A DNA stretch of 14,159 nucleotides from Acidobacteriota bacterium (GTDB lineage: Bacteria; Acidobacteriota; Terriglobia; Acidiferrales; UBA7541): contig QHZC01000396.1 in the NCBI GenBank assembly GCA_003224515.1, positions 1-14,159 on the forward strand. The letters are read 5' to 3'. Position 1 is the stretch's first letter; each line of letters begins with the position of its first letter. A model generated the notes under the pieces. The model made no database searches. It was not told the DNA's origin and worked only from the letters and a program-made list of their open reading frames with translations. A program made the translations under genes and the position numbers. Positions 13,603-14,159 of this stretch are shown here, in pieces.

Positions 13603-14159
13603 ATGCGAATACGAGAGCTCACACTGCAGGAAGTGCGGATGAAGCTGGTGGCCCCGTTCGAAACCAGCATGGACCGTACGGAAGTGCGCCGCATTCTGCT
13701 GGTGCGGGCAGACCTAGACGGGGTCATCGGCTGGGCCGAGTGTGTCGCTGGCGAGTCGCCGTTTTACAGTCCAGAAACGGCGGATACCGCCTGGCTCATC
13801 CTTCGCGATTTTCTTTGGCCGTTGATCAAGGGAAAGGATTTTGCCTCTGCCGGCGAAGTGTGGGGCCTGCTCGCACGTGTCCGCGGCCACAACATGGCCA
13901 AGGCTGCACTGGAAGCGGCCGTCTGGGACGCCGAAGCCAAACAGAAGGGCATGCCGCTTTCAAAACTCATCGGAGGCGTTCGTGAGGAGATCGCTTGCGG
14001 TGTCTCGATCGGAATTAGGGAATCGCTGGACGAACTCGTTGCCGCGGTCGAAAAAGAGCTCGCTGCCGGATATCAGCGCATCAAGATAAAAATCAAGCCG
14101 GGAAAAGATCTCGAGCCAGTGCGCCGCCTGCGACAGGATTTCCCGCGCATCAAGCTGAT
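13603..14159 (+). CDS. menC: OSBS / N-succinylamino acid racemase (enolase superfamily), N-terminal part
   Basis: This gene runs off the right edge; 185 codons are visible. It belongs to the enolase superfamily, OSBS/NSAR group, which makes o-succinylbenzoate for menaquinone, racemises N-succinylamino acids, or does both. Seen: the capping-domain start IRELTLQEVRMKLVAPFETS, the loop GWAECVAGESPFYSPETADTAW, RGHNMAKAALEAAVWDAEAK, and the barrel strand YQRIKIKIKPGKD with the catalytic KxK lysines (K161, K163 by this numbering). The Asp/Glu/Asp metal ligands and the second catalytic lysine lie beyond the window. The symbol menC is given by family; without other men genes nearby, and with a GNAT neighbour, the racemase role is at least as likely. 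ATG 13603 has GAGAGA (13594-13599) close upstream. Probably co-transcribed with mazG and the GNAT gene. Confidence 0.88.
   Translation, partial: MRIRELTLQEVRMKLVAPFETSMDRTEVRRILLVRADLDGVIGWAECVAGESPFYSPETADTAWLILRDFLWPLIKGKDFASAGEVWGLLARVRGHNMAKAALEAAVWDAEAKQKGMPLSKLIGGVREEIACGVSIGIRESLDELVAAVEKELAAGYQRIKIKIKPGKDLEPVRRLRQDFPRIKL

Overview
This window looks like a chromosomal housekeeping segment from a GC-rich soil-type bacterium, most likely an acidobacterium (Acidobacteriota, Terriglobia-like). I infer this from protein content: a run of uppS, cdsA, dxr and an M50 site-2 protease, a DUF1844 protein, and a PRC-barrel/MgtE-N/CBS protein paired with a divergent Nramp-like transporter. No rRNA, tRNA, CRISPR array, transposase or phage gene is visible.

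Layout. Bases 1-266 hold the 3' end of a CYTH-domain (class IV adenylate cyclase-like) gene. Bases 267-677 are non-coding but structured: a sigma70-type promoter, several strong RNA hairpins and a clear intrinsic terminator, all upstream of a two-gene metal-transport unit at 678-3263. That unit encodes a soluble protein resembling the cytosolic gate of MgtE and a membrane transporter of the Nramp fold with altered metal-site motifs. Next comes the envelope/isoprenoid block: uppS, a 913-base spacer without a convincing gene, cdsA, dxr and rseP. A Fur-family regulator and a 58-residue single-span membrane protein follow. On the minus strand (9368-11748) is DUF1844, then a PhnP-like metallo-beta-lactamase-fold hydrolase, then ribF. 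From 11901 to the right edge, on the plus strand, are mazG, a COG3375-type GNAT acyltransferase and an enolase-superfamily OSBS/N-succinylamino acid racemase that runs off the end.

How the genes work together. UppS makes undecaprenyl diphosphate, CdsA makes CDP-diacylglycerol and Dxr makes MEP for isoprenoids, so the block supplies wall and membrane precursors; RseP is the usual intramembrane protease of this cluster. The GNAT plus racemase pair matches the known N-succinyl route for converting D- to L-amino acids. The metal-transport pair and its leader look like one regulated unit.

Points worth a second look. (1) The leader at about 345-609 has mutually exclusive pairings that would suit a transcription attenuator or riboswitch for the metal-transport operon. 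(2) The dxr/rseP junction carries two lesions: an in-frame TGA inside the conserved Dxr C-terminal helix, and loss of the RseP N-terminus with its HExxH zinc motif. (3) The metallo-hydrolase frame runs without a stop about 360 bases into ribF. All pairings, motif assignments and family calls were made by eye; no database search or folding program was run.
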